9,783 nucleotides of DNA, from the NCBI GenBank assembly GCA_938091985.1, contig CALKOE010000251.1, positions 1 to 9,783 of the forward strand, given 5' to 3'. A program made the translations under genes and the position numbers. The notes under the pieces were generated by a model. That model worked only from the letters and a program-made list of their open reading frames with translations. It was not told the DNA's origin and did not search any database. This DNA comes from an uncultured Acidimicrobiales bacterium. GTDB lineage: Bacteria; Actinomycetota; Acidimicrobiia; Acidimicrobiales; Aldehydirespiratoraceae. This document shows positions 1-6,328 of this stretch, piece by piece (within the stretch, counting starts at the first letter, position 1; each line of letters opens with the position of its first letter).

Positions 1-1265
1 TCTTCGGTCTCCTCGGCGGGTTCACAACGGCCCGCAACCCGGTCTCCCCCGCTGTCGCGAGCTGGATCTGGGCAATGGTCGCTGCTGGCCTCGGCATCGC
101 AACGCTTCTCTTCCTGCTGGCTCGTCTGCATCGCCCCACCCGTCTCGCCTCGTTCCGCGAGGACCCGAGACAAAAGAGCGCCACGCGACGAGCGTTTCTC
201 AGCTGGTCCGCCGGTGCCGGCGCAGTCGCCGTCACCGGGTTCGGCATTGCCCGTAGCAGCGGCAAGAGCGCCGCAGAGGTTGCTCGCGAAGGCCTCGACT
301 TCACGGGTCTCGACACCCCGGCCGTCGGGTCGACCGAGCTGCTGGAGTCGATGACACCGGGCTCGTTCGACAACATCACGGGCATCGACAGCTACATCAC
401 CCCGAACAACACCTTCTATCGGATCGACACTGCCCTCAGCGTGCCCCAGGTCGATCCCGACAGTTGGTCGCTGTCCTTCACCGGCATGGTCGACAACCCC
501 TACACGCTCACGTTCGACGAGATCCTGGCCATGGATGAGATCGAGGAGCACATCGTCACGCTTTCGTGCGTTTCGAACGAAGTGGGTGGCGGGCTGGTGG
601 GCACTGCCAATTGGCTGGGCGTACCCATCACCGCGTTGCTGGAGCGGGCCGGGGTGCAGGAAGGCGCGACCCAGTTCGTCGGCCGTTCAGTCGACGACTG
701 GACCGCTGGATTCCCCACCAGCGCACTCGACGACGGACGCACTGCGCTGCTGGCCGTGGGCATGAACGGCGAGCCGCTCCCGATCATCCACGGCTTCCCC
801 GCGCGGCTCGTGGTCGCCGGCCTCTACGGCTATGTCTCTGCAGTGAAATGGATCGAGGAGATCCACCTCACAACCTTGGAAGACTTCAACGGCTACTGGA
901 TCACCCGGGGTTGGTCGAAGGACGGGCCCATGAAGACAATGTCGCGCATCGATGTGCCCCGACACTCCGCCACCGTTGCCTCCGGGCCCACGGCCGTCGC
1001 CGGTGTCGCCTGGTCGCCGCCGCGAGGTATCCAGACCGTCGAGTTGTCGATCGATGAGGGCAACTGGTTCGAGTGCGAGATCGCGGCGCCGGGCTCCGAC
1101 GAGACGTGGGTCCAGTGGAAGACCGACTGGGACGCGACCCCCGGCGACCACATTCTCCGGGTGAGAGCGGTCGACGGCGACGGCCAACTCCAGCCCATCG
1201 GCCCCAAACGGGTCGACCCAGACGGCGCCGAAGGTTGGCACGCGATCCGCGTCAGCGTCTCGTAA
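1..1265 (+). CDS. Membrane-anchored molybdopterin-dependent oxidoreductase, sulfite-oxidase fold (5' end outside window)
   Basis: The frame is open from base 3 through the left edge with no stop, so the ATG at 75 is internal and the N-terminus lies outside the window. Visible order: one hydrophobic helix (about 57-130), a basic linker, then RRAFL followed by a second hydrophobic segment (about 186-250), which resembles a twin-arginine signal. The catalytic part follows, with the motif TLSCVSNEVGG. Its Cys (codon 567-569) matches the residue that ligates molybdenum in the sulfite oxidase family. GYWITRGWSKDGPMKT and RIDVP lead into an Ig-like C-terminal domain of the Mo-co dimerisation type (about 960-1240). 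In this family a polytopic membrane anchor precedes an extracytoplasmic Moco domain. I infer the domain acts outside the membrane and receives or donates electrons through unseen partners; the substrate cannot be told. Family assignment is firm, substrate is not. Confidence 0.9.
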   Translation, partial: FGLLGGFTTARNPVSPAVASWIWAMVAAGLGIATLLFLLARLHRPTRLASFREDPRQKSATRRAFLSWSAGAGAVAVTGFGIARSSGKSAAEVAREGLDFTGLDTPAVGSTELLESMTPGSFDNITGIDSYITPNNTFYRIDTALSVPQVDPDSWSLSFTGMVDNPYTLTFDEILAMDEIEEHIVTLSCVSNEVGGGLVGTANWLGVPITALLERAGVQEGATQFVGRSVDDWTAGFPTSALDDGRTALLAVGMNGEPLPIIHGFPARLVVAGLYGYVSAVKWIEEIHLTTLEDFNGYWITRGWSKDGPMKTMSRIDVPRHSATVASGPTAVAGVAWSPPRGIQTVELSIDEGNWFECEIAAPGSDETWVQWKTDWDATPGDHILRVRAVDGDGQLQPIGPKRVDPDGAEGWHAIRVSVS

Positions 1266-1289
1266 GCCAGGGTCCACACCACCCTCGGC
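1266..1289 (+). terminator. Possible stem-loop terminator after the Moco oxidoreductase
   Basis: Directly after the TAA stop, GCC-AGGGT can pair with ACCCT-C-GGC, giving eight base pairs with one bulged C and a seven-base loop. There is no U-tract, which is common for GC-rich actinobacterial terminators. It lies between two same-strand genes, just before a candidate promoter for the next gene, which suits a terminator. The call rests on base pairing by eye only. Confidence 0.4.
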
Positions 1290-1298
1290 ACGCGCCGT

Positions 1299-1304
1299 TA
1301 TGTT
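1299..1304 (+). promoter_or_regulatory. Candidate -10 element of the PhoH-like gene
   Basis: TATGTT fits the TANNNT -10 pattern and ends nine bases before the ATG at 1314. A transcript starting 7-8 bases downstream would have a leader of only 2-3 bases. No Shine-Dalgarno sequence is visible before this ATG, which agrees with leaderless or near-leaderless translation. No convincing -35 box was found. Confidence 0.35.
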
Positions 1305-1313
1305 CGAACGCAC

Positions 1314-2606
1314 ATGCCAGGCACGAGCCGTACCTACGTCCTCGATACATCGGTACTTCTGAGCGACCCGTCCGCTCTTCGTCGATTCGAGGAACACGCT
1401 GTCGTGATTCCGCTTGCCACGCTCACCGAGCTCGAGGCGAAGCGTCATCACCTGGAACTCGGGTGGGCCGCCCGCAGCGCCCTTCGCGCACTCGAAGAGT
1501 TACGCGAGGAGCACGGCAGCCTCCTCGATGCGCTGCCCGTCAACGACGCCGGCGGCACGGTTCGGGTCGAACTCAACCACACATCCCGAGACGCCCTGCC
1601 CAACGGTTTTCGAGACGACACCAATGACAACCGGATCCTGAGCGTCGCCGCGAGCCTGGCGAGCGAAGGCGCATCGGTCGTCCTCGTGTCGAAGGATCTT
1701 CCACTGCGCCTGAAGGCCGGTGTGGTCGGTCTCGAGGCATCGGAGTTCCGAGACACCGACGTGGCCGACGACGGCTGGACCGGTTTCACGGATCTGATGG
1801 TCGAGGCCGGAACGATCGACGATCTCTATGCCGATGGCGTCTGCGATCTCGCCGAAGCCCGCGACCTCCCGGCCAACACCGGCGTGGCGTTGGTAGCCGG
1901 TTCACAGTCAGGTCTCGGACGAGTCCGCGCCGACAAGCGAGTGCATCGCATCATCGACCGACCGGTCTTCGACGTGCGAGCCCGATCGGCCGAACAACAC
2001 GTCGCCCTCGACCTGCTGACCGACGACCGGGTCGGCATCGTGTCGCTGGGCGGTCGAGCCGGTACCGGCAAGAGCGTGCTGGCACTCGCCGCTGCGCTCG
2101 ACGCCGTGCTCGAACAGCGATCCCACTCCCGCGTGATCATCTTCCGCCCGCTCTACGCCGTCGGCGGCCAAGAGCTCGGCTATCTGCCTGGATCCGAGAG
2201 CGAGAAGATGTCGCCCTGGGCCGCGGCGGTCCACGATGCCCTCGAAGCGATTGCCGGGCCGGAGGTGGTCGAGGAAGTCATCCACCGCGAACTCCTCGAC
2301 GTTCTCCCCCTCACCCACATTCGGGGTCGCTCGATCACCGACAGCTTCGTGATCATCGACGAAGCGCAGAATCTCGAACGCAACGTGTTGCTCACCGCCC
2401 TCACCCGCGTCGGTGAGAACACCAAGGTGGTGCTCACCCACGACGTCGCGCAGCGCGACAACCTCAGGGTGGGTCGCTACGACGGCATCGGCGCCGTGGT
2501 CGATCATCTACGGGGCCACCCGCTGTTCGGCCACGTGACCCTCACCCGCAGCGAACGAAGCGAAGTGGCCGCCCTCGTGGCCGGCCTGCTCGACGGCCGC
2601 GACTGA
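1314..2606 (+). CDS. PIN domain - PhoH-like ATPase (PhoH2/YlaK type)
   Basis: The 430-residue protein joins an N-terminal PIN ribonuclease domain to a C-terminal PhoH ATPase. PIN residues visible are D11 (VLDTSVLL), E39 (LTELEAK), D105 (NDNRIL) and D128 (VSKD), the expected acidic set. The ATPase has Walker [10 protein letters not shown] (246-254) and Walker [10 protein letters not shown] (345-353), followed by [12 protein letters not shown] in the sensor region. Length and order match full-length PhoH2 proteins, which in mycobacteria have been described as RNA helicase/ribonucleases. Here the likely role is ATP-driven RNA unwinding and cleavage in the cytoplasm. No small antitoxin-like ORF precedes it: only 48 bases separate it from the upstream gene. 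The ATG at 1314 begins just before the PIN strand and lacks a Shine-Dalgarno. Its TGA at 2604-2606 directly touches the stop of the convergent gene. Confidence 0.93.
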   Translation: MPGTSRTYVLDTSVLLSDPSALRRFEEHAVVIPLATLTELEAKRHHLELGWAARSALRALEELREEHGSLLDALPVNDAGGTVRVELNHTSRDALPNGFRDDTNDNRILSVAASLASEGASVVLVSKDLPLRLKAGVVGLEASEFRDTDVADDGWTGFTDLMVEAGTIDDLYADGVCDLAEARDLPANTGVALVAGSQSGLGRVRADKRVHRIIDRPVFDVRARSAEQHVALDLLTDDRVGIVSLGGRAGTGKSVLALAAALDAVLEQRSHSRVIIFRPLYAVGGQELGYLPGSESEKMSPWAAAVHDALEAIAGPEVVEEVIHRELLDVLPLTHIRGRSITDSFVIIDEAQNLERNVLLTALTRVGENTKVVLTHDVAQRDNLRVGRYDGIGAVVDHLRGHPLFGHVTLTRSERSEVAALVAGLLDGRD

Positions 2607-2990
2607 TCAGCGCTGACCGTCGCGGTCCTCGATCCGCACCTCGGTCCATGCCGGCCCCCACCGCAGTCGAAACGCTGCAGCGGCGATCAAGGCGCTCATC
2701 GCAGTCGTCATGACGACCCATACACGTTGGTTCTGGACGGAACTCTCGCACGAGTCGGTCATGCCAGTCGGTGAAATCGCGTTACCGCAAACGGCGACGC
2801 CGTCGTAGAGGTCGACGCTGAGCAGCACCAACGCCAGAAGCAGGAACGAGAACGACACTGCGCCAAGGACCACGGCCCACCGTCGGTTCCGCGCCCGCAC
2901 CACCTTCGTTTGAAGCGGTTTGGGCTTCTTGGCGGACTTCCCGTCGAGCGCCCGCCAGCGCTGCTCGTCGAGAATCGGTTCCCAAGCCAT
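2607..2990 (-). CDS. Small two-helix membrane protein of unknown function
   Basis: I do not recognise this 127-residue protein. It has a basic N-terminal third (KSAKKPKPLQTK, RARNRR), a first membrane helix at about 39-61, a loop of about 28 residues with two cysteines (C68 and C81), a second helix at about 89-108, and a short charged tail. The positive-inside rule puts both ends in the cytoplasm and the cysteine-bearing loop outside, where the pair could form a disulfide. The ATG at 2990 follows AGGT with six bases between. That AGGT overlaps the TAG stop of the upstream NTF2-like gene, so the two are probably translationally coupled. Its TGA is complementary to bases 2607-2609, immediately beside the PhoH stop. 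Coding is supported by the operon position and composition, with no function implied. Confidence 0.75.
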   Translation of the reverse strand: MAWEPILDEQRWRALDGKSAKKPKPLQTKVVRARNRRWAVVLGAVSFSFLLLALVLLSVDLYDGVAVCGNAISPTGMTDSCESSVQNQRVWVVMTTAMSALIAAAAFRLRWGPAWTEVRIEDRDGQR

Positions 2991-2998
2991 GTCGCTAC

Positions 2999-3433
2999 CT
3001 AGCCGCTCATCTTTTCGAGCATCGCCTTCATGTTCTCATGCACCTTGTTGACCGCCTTGAGCGGACGAATCATCACCTTGAACTCGATGATCTTGCCGTC
3101 GTCGTCGCAGGTGATGATGTCGACACCGTTGACCGCGATGTCGTCGACCGTCGTCTCGAACTCGAGCACGGCGTGGTTGCCGTCGAGCACCTTCTTCACG
3201 TAGCGGAACTTCCCGTCGGCCTCGCTCGATGCCGACGGCGTGTCGCCGTCGGACTCCCCGGGGAGCACATTGCCGGCCGCGCCGAGATACAGCTTGGTGA
3301 GCTCCTTGCCCCGCTGTCCCGTGAACACGATCGGCGACCAGAAGACGCAATCGTCGTGCAGCAACTCATCGAGGCCACCCGGGAACTCCCCCTTCAGGTG
3401 CGCATTCCATTTGTCCATGACGTCGTGAATCAT
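2999..3433 (-). CDS. NTF2-like / SnoaL-like domain protein
   Basis: At 144 residues this is the usual size of a single NTF2-like cone-fold domain. An N-terminal helix (MDKWNAHLKGEF) is followed by the typical LLHDDCVFWSPIVFTGQRGKE segment and then beta strands (KFRYVKKVLDG, AVLEFETTV, VNGVDIITCDDDGKIIEFKVMI), ending in a long helix (NKVHENMKAMLEKM). The strand ending DDGKIIEFKVMIRP is characteristic of SnoaL-like family members. Such proteins bind or isomerise small molecules or serve as binding modules; the ligand cannot be inferred. The ATG at 3433 has AGGA seven bases upstream. It is first in a two-gene unit with the small membrane protein (8-base gap). It is divergent from the phosphoribosyltransferase gene, with which it shares a very short promoter region. 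Confidence 0.85.
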   Translation of the reverse strand: MIHDVMDKWNAHLKGEFPGGLDELLHDDCVFWSPIVFTGQRGKELTKLYLGAAGNVLPGESDGDTPSASSEADGKFRYVKKVLDGNHAVLEFETTVDDIAVNGVDIITCDDDGKIIEFKVMIRPLKAVNKVHENMKAMLEKMSG

Positions 3434-3450
3434 CCGGCCATCCTGCCAGC

Positions 3451-3456
3451 TAGATT
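3451..3456 (+). promoter_or_regulatory. Candidate -10 element of the phosphoribosyltransferase gene (leaderless)
   Basis: TAGATT fits TANNNT and is followed by exactly six bases before the second of two adjacent ATGs (3463). A start site seven bases after a -10 box would fall on the A of that ATG. No Shine-Dalgarno is present. The luciferase-like gene at 6285 has the same six-base geometry. The box lies inside the 29-base region shared with the divergent NTF2-like gene. Confidence 0.5.
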
Positions 3457-3462
3457 CCGATG

Positions 3463-3969
3463 ATGAGCGAAGACCGCGAGATCCTCGACTACTCCACCTA
3501 CGGCACTGCCGTTCGTGAGCTGTCCACCACCGTGGCCGATGACGGCTACCGACCCGAGATGATCCTGTCGATCGCTCGGGGCGGACTCTTCGTTGCCGGG
3601 TCGCTGGGCTACGCCCTCTCGGTCAAGAACATCTACGTCATGAACTGCGAGTACTACACCGGCGTCGACGAGCGTCTCCCGGTGCCCGTGATGCTCCCGC
3701 CCTACGTCGACTTCGTCGATATGGACGACGCGAAGATCCTCATCGCTGATGATGTCGCCGACACCGGCCACACCCTCAAGATGGTCTACGACTTCTGCGT
3801 CGATCGGGTTCAGGAAGTGCGCACCGCGGTGCTCTACGAGAAGTCGCACTCTCTCGTGAAGTGCGACTACGTCTGGAAATACACCGACAAGTGGATCAAC
3901 TTCCCGTGGTCCACCGAGCCACCCGTGGTCAGTGCCGAAGACGCTCGCCATCGCGTGGCAGACGCCTAG
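3463..3969 (+). CDS. Phosphoribosyltransferase, purine (xanthine/hypoxanthine-guanine) type
   Basis: The 168-residue type I phosphoribosyltransferase contains the PRPP-binding loop ILIADDVADTGHT (92-104), with the paired acidic residues D96 and D97 that contact ribose and metal. Earlier it has SIARGGLFVAGSLGYAL (36-52), matching the first PRT segment. The C-terminal WINFPW (144-149) resembles the aromatic base-stacking region of XGPRT-like enzymes. The expected reaction is transfer of phosphoribose from PRPP to a purine base, in salvage in the cytoplasm; the exact base is not decidable. Two ATGs are adjacent (3460 and 3463). I chose 3463 because the candidate -10 box places the transcript start on its A; 3460 would add one Met. 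It is transcribed alone, divergent from the NTF2-like gene and convergent with the lipoprotein pair. Confidence 0.9.
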   Translation: MSEDREILDYSTYGTAVRELSTTVADDGYRPEMILSIARGGLFVAGSLGYALSVKNIYVMNCEYYTGVDERLPVPVMLPPYVDFVDMDDAKILIADDVADTGHTLKMVYDFCVDRVQEVRTAVLYEKSHSLVKCDYVWKYTDKWINFPWSTEPPVVSAEDARHRVADA

Positions 3970-3977
3970 GCACCGAC

Positions 3978-3990
3978 CCAGGGGCCCTGG
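3978..3990. terminator. Possible bidirectional hairpin between convergent genes
   Basis: The 27-base gap between the phosphoribosyltransferase stop and the stop of the second lipoprotein gene holds CCAGGGGCCCTGG. It can fold as a five-pair CCAGG/CCTGG stem with a three-base loop on either strand. The stem is short and has no T-run, so this is a weak candidate. It is the only inverted repeat in the gap. Confidence 0.3.
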
Positions 3991-3996
3991 AGGGAC

Positions 3997-4647
3997 TCAG
4001 CCGAACCCGAGGGTGCTCGGGTCGACCTGCACCATGTAGCCCATGTTGCAGGCGGGCGTGGGATAGATCTCCTCGTCGCGGATGTCGGCGCCAGCCGCCA
4101 CAAACGAGGTGTTCCCGTCCCAGAAGTTGGCTTGCAGCTCGGGATGGATCGGCTCGCCGTCGACGAAGATCTCCGGGAGTATGACGTCGCCGGGACCCGC
4201 CACCGGGAAGTCGATGTCGATTTGACCGACACCGTCGACGTCGTCGGTGGGCCAGACGGACAGCGAGAACTCGTTGTCGTCGGGCATGACCACCGTGACT
4301 TCCTCGTCGCCGGTGAGGTCGATCAAGGTCGTCACGGTCGTGTAGTACGGCGCCTCGAACAGGCCCTCGGCCTGGTAGTGGCGCAAGATCACGCAGTTGT
4401 CGACCGGCATGGGGGCCGGGGGCACGTCGTCGACCACGGGCGGATCCTCGGTCTCGACCGGCGGGTCCTCCACAACCTCGGGCGGGTCCTCCGCGTCGCT
4501 GTTGTCGGGTTGGGCGGTCGATTCGTCGATCAAATCATCGACAACGGAGTCGACGGTCGCCTGGTCGACGCCGCCGTCATCGCCGCAGCCGGCAGCGATG
4601 ACGGCGGCAACCATGAGGGCCGCCGCGATTCGTGAGATGGAGCGCAT
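3997..4647 (-). CDS. Secreted lipoprotein with acidic proline-rich stalk, downstream paralog
   Basis: The 216-residue product starts with MRSISR, a hydrophobic stretch and a lipobox ending IAAGC, so Cys21 is the predicted lipidated residue. The mature start CGDDGGVD leads to an acidic linker with degenerate EDPP units (about 51-77). A globular domain follows, containing NCVILRHY (84-91), PYYTTVTTLIDL and SFVAAGADI. It matches the upstream gene in signal, linker and domain landmarks, so the two are tandem paralogs. A second domain Cys near the C-terminus (TPACNMGY) is absent from the sibling and could pair with C85. The frame is open upstream to 4722, but ATG 4647 is preferred. It has GAGGT nine to ten bases upstream and begins the signal peptide exactly. 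That site overlaps the TGA of the upstream gene, indicating an operon. No known function. Confidence 0.88.
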   Translation of the reverse strand: MRSISRIAAALMVAAVIAAGCGDDGGVDQATVDSVVDDLIDESTAQPDNSDAEDPPEVVEDPPVETEDPPVVDDVPPAPMPVDNCVILRHYQAEGLFEAPYYTTVTTLIDLTGDEEVTVVMPDDNEFSLSVWPTDDVDGVGQIDIDFPVAGPGDVILPEIFVDGEPIHPELQANFWDGNTSFVAAGADIRDEEIYPTPACNMGYMVQVDPSTLGFG

Positions 4648-4658
4648 CGTTTCTGACC

Positions 4659-5291
4659 TCAGCCGATCGTGTTGCCGTCGGGAATCGGAACATCGAAGGG
4701 GCCGGGGTCGGGCAATTCCCATTCATCGGTGAAGTCCGAGGCCGCCGCCACGAAGCTGTTCTGAGAGCCGAAGTGGTCGTTCACGAGCGTGTCGATCATC
4801 TCGACACCGTCGACCTCGATCGAGCTCGGCAAGTCGACCTGGCCGGGGGCAGAGACCGGCCAGTTCACGTCGAAGCCGGCGCCGGCGCCGTCGGAACCCG
4901 AGGTGAAGAGGGCCTCGTTCTCGACGTTGTGGGTGACGATGATGCCACCACCCTGCGTTGTGGTGTTGACGACAATGCTGGCGTGATACGGGAAGCCTGG
5001 CCACATCTCAGACGAGTAGTGACGCAACACCACACAGGCGCTGACGACCTCGAGGCCAGGATCCTCGGTCTCCGCAGGGGGATCCTCGGTCTCGGCCGGA
5101 GGGTCCTCGGTCTCCGCAGGGGGATCCTCGGTCTCGGCTGGTGGGTCATCGCTCGTATCGGTCGAGTCCGATGCGAGGTCATCGAGCGCTGCATTGACAG
5201 CATCGGCATCGACGCCGCCATCATCGCTACAGGCCGCAGCCAGCACGACGAGCACCGTCAGGGCAGTGATCAGTCGTTTCGTGAATCCCAT
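4659..5291 (-). CDS. Secreted lipoprotein with PPAETED repeat stalk, upstream paralog
   Basis: This 210-residue protein has a signal peptide (MGFTKR, then a hydrophobic core) and lipobox LAAAC with Cys21. After CSDDGGVD and an acidic helix-like stretch, four exact copies of the seven-residue unit DPPAETE occupy residues 49-76. They form an extended charged stalk that probably lifts the domain away from the membrane. The C-terminal domain (about 82-210) has SACVVLRHY, PGFPYHASIVV, NWPVSAPGQVDLPSSIEVDG and SFVAAASDF, all with counterparts in the downstream gene. The frame is open upstream to 5417, but ATG 5291 is chosen. It has a strong GGAGGT site about seven bases upstream and starts the signal peptide cleanly. 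The pair is separated by 11 bases. Domain function is unknown; a cell-surface binding or structural role is inference. Confidence 0.9.
   Translation of the reverse strand: MGFTKRLITALTVLVVLAAACSDDGGVDADAVNAALDDLASDSTDTSDDPPAETEDPPAETEDPPAETEDPPAETEDPGLEVVSACVVLRHYSSEMWPGFPYHASIVVNTTTQGGGIIVTHNVENEALFTSGSDGAGAGFDVNWPVSAPGQVDLPSSIEVDGVEMIDTLVNDHFGSQNSFVAAASDFTDEWELPDPGPFDVPIPDGNTIG
5060..5143 (-). repeat. In-frame 21-bp tandem repeat (4 units, 42-bp superperiod) encoding the lipoprotein stalk
   Basis: Four 21-base units lie at 5060-5080, 5081-5101, 5102-5122 and 5123-5143, each encoding one DPPAETE heptad. Units 1 and 3 differ at one base and units 2 and 4 at two, while neighbours 1 and 2 differ at three. 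The array is therefore best described as a 42-base block duplicated once (39 of 42 bases identical). The period is a multiple of three, so copy-number change would keep the frame. Confidence 0.9.
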
Positions 5292-5335
5292 GGGACAACC
5301 TCCAGAGTGGTCGGGAGGCTCACTGTGCGAGAGGG

Positions 5336-5357
5336 GCGTCACCGAAGCGTCACCGAC
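5336..5357. promoter_or_regulatory. Pair of 11-bp direct repeats upstream of the lipoprotein genes
   Basis: GCGTCACCGAA (5336-5346) is followed at once by GCGTCACCGAC (5347-5357), ten of eleven bases identical. The repeat lies in the 73-base gap between the luciferase-like gene and the first lipoprotein ATG, about 45-66 bases upstream of that ATG. Direct repeats spaced one helical turn apart are typical of OmpR/PhoB-type response-regulator sites. The TCACC core recalls the actinobacterial PHO box, but the match is partial. No clear -10 box was found near it. Confidence 0.35.
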
Positions 5358-5364
5358 GCGAGAT

Positions 5365-6285
5365 TCAGCGAAATTCCTCGAGAACTTCCTCCTGCAGACG
5401 GCCCAGCACGTCTTCACGAGCTTCTCGCGGAAGGTTGAAGTCGGCGATCACGAGTTCGTCCACACCAGCGTCGGCATATGCAGCAGCGGCCGAGCGGATC
5501 TCGTCCACATCAGCCCCCACCAGGCCGCCATGATTCCCGAGCCGATCGAGCACCTGATCACGCTGTTTGGTCGAGTCGCAGAAGCGGGCCATGACCGAGA
5601 TCGTGATGCGGATCTCCGCCGGGTCGCGGCCGACCTCGTCGCACCACCGTTCGATGACTTTCCGCTTCGGTCCGACTTCATGCGGCAACGCCCAGACGTT
5701 CCACTCGTCGGCGTAGCGAGCAACCGTGCGCAACGTGCGCTTCTCCCCCTTGCCACCCACAAGAAGCGGAATTCGCCGGCCGTCACCACTCGGCTCACAC
5801 GGCGCCCCGTCGAGTGCGTAGTGGTCTCCGCGGTGCGAGGTTCGCGGGTTGTCGAGAAGACCCCTGATGACCTGGCAGGCCTCCTCGAGCTGATCCGAAC
5901 GGTCGCCTGGGGCGGTCAATTCGATGCCGTAGCGAGCGTGCTCGTTCTCCTGCCACCCGGCGCCCAGTCCGACGACGAAGCGCCCGCCGGAGATCTCGTC
6001 GATCGTGCCGGCCATGTTCGCGACCACGGCTGGGTGGCGGTAGAGGTTGCCGCTGACCATCGCGCCGATGCGGACGCGGGGAACCAACGCAGCGAGTGCT
6101 GCTTGTGTGGTCCACGCTTCGAGCCACGGCGTCAGTTCCTCATCGGCTTCGACGCCGACGGGCGTATTGGTCATGAAGTGGTCGGGAACCCAGATCCCGT
6201 GCCAGCCGTGAGCCTCGGCCCACGTGCATCCTCGAAGCAGGTCCGACCAGGGTTGTGCCGTGCTCGGCCAGATGCTGAAGTCCAT
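5365..6285 (-). CDS. Luciferase-like (LLM) flavin/F420-dependent oxidoreductase
   Basis: The 306-residue protein has the TIM-barrel landmarks of the bacterial luciferase-like family. These include an N-terminal strand MDFSIWPS, GWHGIWVPDHF (substrate/cofactor region), RVRIGAMVSGNLYRHPAVVANM, the highly conserved TIDEISGGRFVVGLGAGW, RSDQLEEACQVIRGLL, and PLLVGGKGEKRTLRTVARYADEWN. In actinobacteria many such enzymes use coenzyme F420 instead of FMN; the sequence alone does not decide which, and the substrate is unknown. The frame is open upstream to 6411, overlapping the neighbouring ATPase gene. ATG 6285 is preferred because it starts the first barrel strand and is preceded by a -10-like box at leaderless spacing. 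The 43 bases between the ATPase stop and this ATG hold that promoter candidate. Confidence 0.92.
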   Translation of the reverse strand: MDFSIWPSTAQPWSDLLRGCTWAEAHGWHGIWVPDHFMTNTPVGVEADEELTPWLEAWTTQAALAALVPRVRIGAMVSGNLYRHPAVVANMAGTIDEISGGRFVVGLGAGWQENEHARYGIELTAPGDRSDQLEEACQVIRGLLDNPRTSHRGDHYALDGAPCEPSGDGRRIPLLVGGKGEKRTLRTVARYADEWNVWALPHEVGPKRKVIERWCDEVGRDPAEIRITISVMARFCDSTKQRDQVLDRLGNHGGLVGADVDEIRSAAAAYADAGVDELVIADFNLPREAREDVLGRLQEEVLEEFR

Positions 6286-6291
6286 CGCCGC

Positions 6292-6297
6292 ACCGTA
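6292..6297 (-). promoter_or_regulatory. Candidate -10 element of the LLM oxidoreductase gene (leaderless)
   Basis: Read on the minus strand, TACGGT fits TANNNT and is separated from the ATG at 6285 by six bases (GCGGCG). The predicted transcript start is then the A of ATG. No Shine-Dalgarno lies upstream of this start. The spacing is identical to that before the phosphoribosyltransferase gene. No clear -35 was seen. Confidence 0.5.
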
Positions 6298-6328
6298 GTG
6301 GTGTGGCCACTGACGAACGGCGGGAATC

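Noticed and set aside
687..1451. A 254-codon minus-strand frame spanning the end of the Moco gene and the start of PhoH
   Set aside because: It overlaps two well-supported genes and the intergenic hairpin, and shows no recognisable motif or ribosome site.
3430..3951. A 173-codon minus-strand frame opposite the phosphoribosyltransferase
   Set aside because: Antisense to an enzyme with an intact PRPP loop; the product is His/Val/Asp-rich without a domain, and it also runs through the divergent promoter region.
4648..4722. Upstream extension of the second lipoprotein to an ATG at 4722
   Set aside because: The extra 25 residues are Arg-rich, would bury the signal peptide, and overlap the upstream gene; ATG 4647 has a ribosome-binding site.
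5060..5143. CRISPR-like or regulatory interpretation of the 21-bp tandem repeat
   Set aside because: There are no spacers, the period is a codon multiple, and the units encode identical heptads in a lipoprotein frame, so it is a coding repeat.
4632..5438. A 268-codon plus-strand frame across both lipoprotein genes
   Set aside because: It is the complement of two lipoproteins with clear lipoboxes and ribosome sites. The repeat LGLRRGILGLGRR in its product is merely the antisense reading of the stalk repeat.
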